DNA from: Arthrobacter sp. SLBN-112
GTDB lineage: Bacteria; Actinomycetota; Actinomycetes; Actinomycetales; Micrococcaceae
Length of the DNA stretch: 64,000 nt
Assembly: GCF_006715225.1 (NCBI RefSeq)
Contig: NZ_VFMU01000001.1
Span: 3,596,001 to 3,660,000 of the forward strand
Reading direction: 5' to 3'
Shown: positions 60,750 through 64,000 of the stretch, piece after piece
Position numbering within the stretch: position 1 is the first letter of the stretch
Layout: every line of letters begins with the position of its first letter
Notes under the pieces: generated by a model
The model's database searches: none
Seen by the model: only the letters and a program-made list of their open reading frames with translations
What the model was told of the DNA's origin: nothing
Translations under genes and position numbers: made by a program

Positions 60750-61679
60750 GTGCTTGCAATAGTCTGCCCTGGACAGGGCTCACAGACCCCGGGTTTTCTG
60801 GCCCCCTGGCTGGAACTTCCCTCGGTGGCAGGCCAGCTGGCCTCCCTGAGTGACATCGCAGGCATCGACCTGATAGCCCATGGGACCACCTCCGATGAGG
60901 AAACCATCAAGGACACTGCCGTGGCGCAGCCCCTGATCGTTGCCGCGGGCCTGGTCACCGCCGCTTCCCTCTTCGACGTCGAGCTCAACTCCCTGCCCGT
61001 GATCCTCGCGGGCCACTCCGTGGGTGAGATTACTGCGTCCGCCCTTGCCGGAGTGCTGACGGAGCAGGAAGCCATGACCTTCGTCCGCGAACGTGCCAAC
61101 AGCATGGCTGCCGCGGCTGCCGTCACCCCCACCGGCATGAGCGCCGTCGTGGGCGGCGACCCCGCCGAGGTGCTGGCTGCCATCGAGGCCGCCGGCGCCG
61201 CTCCTGCCAATGTCAATGGTGCCGGGCAGACAGTCGCGGCCGGAACCTTTGACCAGTTGAAGGCCCTGGCCGACAACCCGCCCGCCAAGGCCCGCGTCAT
61301 CCCGCTCAAGGTGGCTGGCGCCTTCCACACCCGCCACATGTCGCCCGCGGCCAGTGCGCTGGAGAAATTGAAGCCGCAGCTGAACCCGGTGGCGCCCAAG
61401 GTGCCCCTGCTGTCGAACTTCGACGGCGGTGAAGTCACCGACGGCGATGCCGCCGTCGAAAGCCTGATTGCCCAGGTGTCCCGGCCGGTCCGGTGGGACC
61501 TCTGCATGGAAACCATGGTCAGCCGCGGTGTTACCGGCGTGATTGAACTCGCCCCCGCCGGCACGCTGGCCGGGCTGGCAAAGCGCGGCATGCCCGGCGT
61601 CAAGACCGTCGCGGTCAAGACCCCCGATGATCTCTCCGCCGCACTGGCACTTTTTGCAGAACTGGAGGGCAACGCATGA
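60750..61679 (+). CDS. fabD: Malonyl-CoA:ACP malonyltransferase
   Basis: 309 aa, GTG start with GGAAAG upstream. VCPGQGSQTPG opens the fold; catalytic Ser90 is in AGHSVGEITA, and His near 194 in GAFHTRHM. It loads malonyl onto ACP for type II fatty acid synthesis. fabH starts inside its stop (ATGA). First gene of the fab operon, behind the FasR-like operator. Confidence 0.95.
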   Translation: MLAIVCPGQGSQTPGFLAPWLELPSVAGQLASLSDIAGIDLIAHGTTSDEETIKDTAVAQPLIVAAGLVTAASLFDVELNSLPVILAGHSVGEITASALAGVLTEQEAMTFVRERANSMAAAAAVTPTGMSAVVGGDPAEVLAAIEAAGAAPANVNGAGQTVAAGTFDQLKALADNPPAKARVIPLKVAGAFHTRHMSPAASALEKLKPQLNPVAPKVPLLSNFDGGEVTDGDAAVESLIAQVSRPVRWDLCMETMVSRGVTGVIELAPAGTLAGLAKRGMPGVKTVAVKTPDDLSAALALFAELEGNA

Positions 61680-62737
61680 GCGTTCCCACGCTGAAACAGA
61701 CTCCGATCCAGGAGCACAGCCGCATCCTGGGACTGGGCGCCTACCGGCCCGACGTCATCGTCACCAATGAGGATGTCTGCCAGTGGATCGATTCCTCGGA
61801 CGAGTGGATCCGCCAGCGCACCGGCATCGTCACCCGCCACCGTGCAGCCGCCGACGTCAGCGTTATCGACATGGCGGAGGGCGCTGCCCGGGAAGCCATG
61901 GCGAAGGCCGGTATTGAGGCCTCAGAGCTCGGCGCGGTCATTGTCTCCACCGTGACCCACCCGTACGCCACCCCTTCCGCCGCTGCCAGCCTGGCCGACC
62001 GGATCGGCGCCACGCCCGCTCCTGCCTTTGATATTTCCGCCGCCTGCGCCGGTTACTGCTACGGAATTGCACAGGGCGACGCCCTGGTCCGTTCCGGCAC
62101 CGCAAAGTATGTCCTGGTGGTTGGTGCCGAAAAGCTGTCCGATGTCATCGACAACCGGGAGCGCACCATCTCCTTCCTGCTCGGTGACGGTGCCGGCGCC
62201 GTCGTTATCGGCCCCTCCGACACTCCCGGCATCGCCCCGTCTGTATGGGGCTCCGACGGCAGCAAGTGGGACGCCATCGGCATGACCCGCTCCCTGCTTG
62301 ACGTCCGGGATCTCGGCCTCGCCGCCCGGCAGTCCGACTCCACCGGCGACCTAGCCCTCCTGGAAGAGGCCCAGGAGCTGTATCCCACCTTGCGGCAGGA
62401 CGGCCAGACGGTGTTCCGCTGGGCCGTGTGGGAAATGGCCAAGGTGGCCCAGCAGGCACTCGATGCTGCCGGTATTGAGGCTGAAGACCTGGTTGCCTTC
62501 ATCCCCCACCAGGCCAACATGCGCATCATCGACGAGATGGTGAAGAAGCTGAAGCTGCCCGAGACGGTTACAGTGGCACGGGACATTGCCGAGGCCGGCA
62601 ACACCTCCGCTGCTTCCATCCCGCTGGCAACGCACCGGCTCCTGCAGGAGAACCCGGAACTGAGCGGCGGGTTGGCCCTGCAGATCGGTTTCGGTGCCGG
62701 GCTGGTCTTCGGCGCACAGGTAATTGTCCTTCCCTAG
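61676..62737 (+). CDS. fabH: 3-oxoacyl-ACP synthase III
   Basis: 353 aa, condenses acyl-CoA with malonyl-ACP to start chains. Catalytic triad: Cys124 (SAACAGYCYG), His about 277 (FIPHQANMR) and Asn about 307 (EAGNTSAAS). The length is a little above the 320-330 aa of E. coli FabH, due to a short insert around residues 205-230. Overlaps fabD by four bases; acpP follows 77 bases later. Confidence 0.95.
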   Translation: MSVPTLKQTPIQEHSRILGLGAYRPDVIVTNEDVCQWIDSSDEWIRQRTGIVTRHRAAADVSVIDMAEGAAREAMAKAGIEASELGAVIVSTVTHPYATPSAAASLADRIGATPAPAFDISAACAGYCYGIAQGDALVRSGTAKYVLVVGAEKLSDVIDNRERTISFLLGDGAGAVVIGPSDTPGIAPSVWGSDGSKWDAIGMTRSLLDVRDLGLAARQSDSTGDLALLEEAQELYPTLRQDGQTVFRWAVWEMAKVAQQALDAAGIEAEDLVAFIPHQANMRIIDEMVKKLKLPETVTVARDIAEAGNTSAASIPLATHRLLQENPELSGGLALQIGFGAGLVFGAQVIVLP

Positions 62738-62814
62738 ATACGCCCAAGGGTCGCAACCGCGGCCCTGCCCGTTTCCGGCAGCCCCTGCCGGCAATACAAG
62801 AAAAGGAGCCACCA

Positions 62815-63060
62815 ATGGCTAGCAACGAAGAGATCCTGGCCGGCTTGGCTGAAATCGTCAACGAGGAAACCGGTCTGGCCCCGGAGGCCGTCGAGCTGGA
62901 CAAGTCCTTCACTGAGGACCTGGACATCGACTCCATCTCCATGATGACCATCGTGGTCAACGCCGAGGAAAAGTTCGGCGTCCGCATCCCGGACGAAGAG
63001 GTCAAGAACCTCAAGACCGTTGGCGACGCTGTCAGCTTCATCTCCGGAGCACAGGCCTAG
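62815..63060 (+). CDS. acpP: Acyl carrier protein
   Basis: 81 aa acidic helical protein. The phosphopantetheine site is Ser40 in DLDIDSIS, where the residue after Ser is Ile (E. coli has Leu: DSLD). Helix 3 KFGVRIPDEEVKNLKTV follows. AGGAG lies nine bases upstream. Part of the fab operon; a strong hairpin separates it from fabF. Confidence 0.96.
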   Translation: MASNEEILAGLAEIVNEETGLAPEAVELDKSFTEDLDIDSISMMTIVVNAEEKFGVRIPDEEVKNLKTVGDAVSFISGAQA

Positions 63061-63092
63061 CCATAGGCTTTTCGCCGTCTTACGGCTTGGCG

Positions 63093-63127
63093 GGGCTGCC
63101 GGTCCGGACTGACCGGACCGGCAGCCC
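63093..63127 (+). terminator. Strong hairpin between acpP and fabF
   Basis: GGGCTGCCGGTCCGG (63093-63107), loop ACTGA, CCGGACCGGCAGCCC (63113-63127): a 15-bp perfect stem. No U-run, so it may act as a partial attenuator or an mRNA-stability element rather than a full terminator, reducing fabF relative to acpP. Confidence 0.55.
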
Positions 63128-63237
63128 GCCGCATTTATCCGGCACAGCACACCCAACCGGGACTGGCCGATCAAAAAACTGTGCGGGACCCTGCGGCAGC
63201 CGCAGGCGGATACCCCCACCGACGAAAGAGTGATCCC

Positions 63238-64000
63238 ATGACACGCAAAGTAGTCATTACCGGTCTGGGTGCCACCACGCCCATCGGCGGCGACGTGCCC
63301 ACAATGTGGAGCAACGCCCTCAAAGGGGTCTCCGGTGCCCGCACCCTGGAGGACGACTGGGTAGCCAAGTACGAACTCCCCGTCCACTTCGCCGCCCGGT
63401 GCAGCACACCGGCCCTTGAGGTCCTCAGCCGTGTCGAGGCCAAGCGGATGGATCCCTCCACCCAGTTTGGCGTCATAGCTGCCCGTGAAGCATGGGCTGA
63501 CTCCGGCATCACCGAATTCGACCAGGACCGGCTGGCTGTTGCCTTTGCCACCGGCATTGGTGGCGTCTGGACGCTGCTGGACGCCTGGGACACCCTGAAG
63601 GAAAAGGGCCCCCGCCGGGTCCTCCCCATGACCGTGCCGATGCTCATGCCCAATGGCGTTGCCGCGGCCGTCAGCCTGGACCTCGGCGCCCGCGCAGGCG
63701 CCCATACCCCGGTTTCCGCCTGCGCGTCCGGCACGGAGGCCATGCACCTCGGCCTGGAGCTCATCCGCTCAGGCAAGGCCGACGTAGTCATGTGCGGCGG
63801 CGCCGAAGCTGCCATCCACCCCATGCCGCTGGCAGCCTTTGCCTCGATGCAGGCACTGTCCCGCCGGAACGACGATCCCGAGCGCGCCTCCCGCCCCTAT
63901 GACACCGCCCGCGACGGCTTCGTCATGGGTGAAGGCGCCGGGGCCCTGGTCCTCGAGGCGGAGGAACACGCCCTGGCCCGCGGAGCCCGGATCTATGCCG
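63238..64000 (+). CDS. fabF: 3-oxoacyl-ACP synthase II, N-terminal part (runs off the window)
   Basis: 254 codons visible; the rest lies right of 64000. MTRKVVITGLGATTPIGGDV starts the fold; the catalytic Cys162 is in TPVSACASGTEAM, and AARPYDTARDGF-type text is present as SRPYDTARDGFVMGEGAGAL. The catalytic His/His region is beyond the window. Start ATG 63238 with GAAAGAG upstream. Fourth gene of the fabD-fabH-acpP-fabF operon. Confidence 0.95.
   Translation, partial: MTRKVVITGLGATTPIGGDVPTMWSNALKGVSGARTLEDDWVAKYELPVHFAARCSTPALEVLSRVEAKRMDPSTQFGVIAAREAWADSGITEFDQDRLAVAFATGIGGVWTLLDAWDTLKEKGPRRVLPMTVPMLMPNGVAAAVSLDLGARAGAHTPVSACASGTEAMHLGLELIRSGKADVVMCGGAEAAIHPMPLAAFASMQALSRRNDDPERASRPYDTARDGFVMGEGAGALVLEAEEHALARGARIYA

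Noticed and set aside
1..64000. CRISPR arrays, insertion sequences, prophage or attachment sites
   Set aside because: No regularly spaced direct repeats, transposase, integrase or phage structural genes were found; four tRNA genes show no adjacent 3'-end duplications.

Overview
The window is high-GC (roughly two thirds G+C), densely coded DNA with GTG and TTG starts, mycothiol-type and PucR/FasR-type actinobacterial genes, a translational-type ileS T-box and an aldopentose/hemicellulose island. Gene content and order fit a chromosomal segment of the Micrococcales, most like Arthrobacter/Pseudarthrobacter. I see no insertion sequence, prophage, integron or CRISPR array.

Layout. 1-6 kb: 5' part of ileS behind a T-box leader, a membrane-anchored EEP phosphatase/nuclease, an SDR, a DUF488 protein and valS. 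6-11 kb: protein quality control on the minus strand (Rv2466c-like DsbA protein, clpX, clpP2, clpP1, tig) with a candidate ClgR site upstream of clpP1. 11-24.8 kb: tRNA-Pro, tRNA-Gly, Nei-type glycosylase/rpiB, pepN/osmC, an epimerase, mscS/glbO, tesB, ettA, a lipoprotein, ssb and tRNA-Arg. 24.8-35.1 kb: sugar island. A ROK repressor sits divergent to xylA-xylB, with a visible promoter and overlapping operator. Next to it is a LacI-controlled divergent locus with a Gfo/Idh dehydrogenase, a DUF993 aldolase-like protein and a TIM-barrel isomerase on one side, the regulator and an acetyl-esterase-like hydrolase on the other, and an aldose epimerase beyond. The substrate of this second module is unknown; it is the best candidate here for an undescribed pathway.

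35-49.6 kb: alkD-like repair, an MptB-like mannosyltransferase, orn, tRNA-His, def, an HNH nuclease, a gapB-type long GAPDH, tspO, RNase P RNA, yaaA, a zinc-ribbon-like coiled coil, nif3, msrA, cysK-cysE and gnd. 49.8-53.3 kb: a GntR-family regulator converging on an idonate/gluconate operon (oxidoreductase, idnO, idnD); idnD carries a one-base frameshift near its 3' end. 53.6-64 kb: tRNA-Val, a sirtuin, ahpE and DUF3052, then aceE, a FasR-type regulator and fabD-fabH-acpP-fabF (fabF runs off the window). The order ahpE-DUF3052-aceE-regulator-fabD resembles that known from Mycobacterium tuberculosis.

Regulation readable in the DNA: the T-box with an AUC specifier, a xylose operator on the xylA -10 box, LacI-type sites, a ClgR-like motif, two matching 17-bp inverted repeats flanking the fasR-like gene (candidate FasR operators), DnaA-box-like repeats near ssb, and many strong intergenic hairpin terminators. 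All functional calls rest on recognised motifs and family knowledge; no database search was run.
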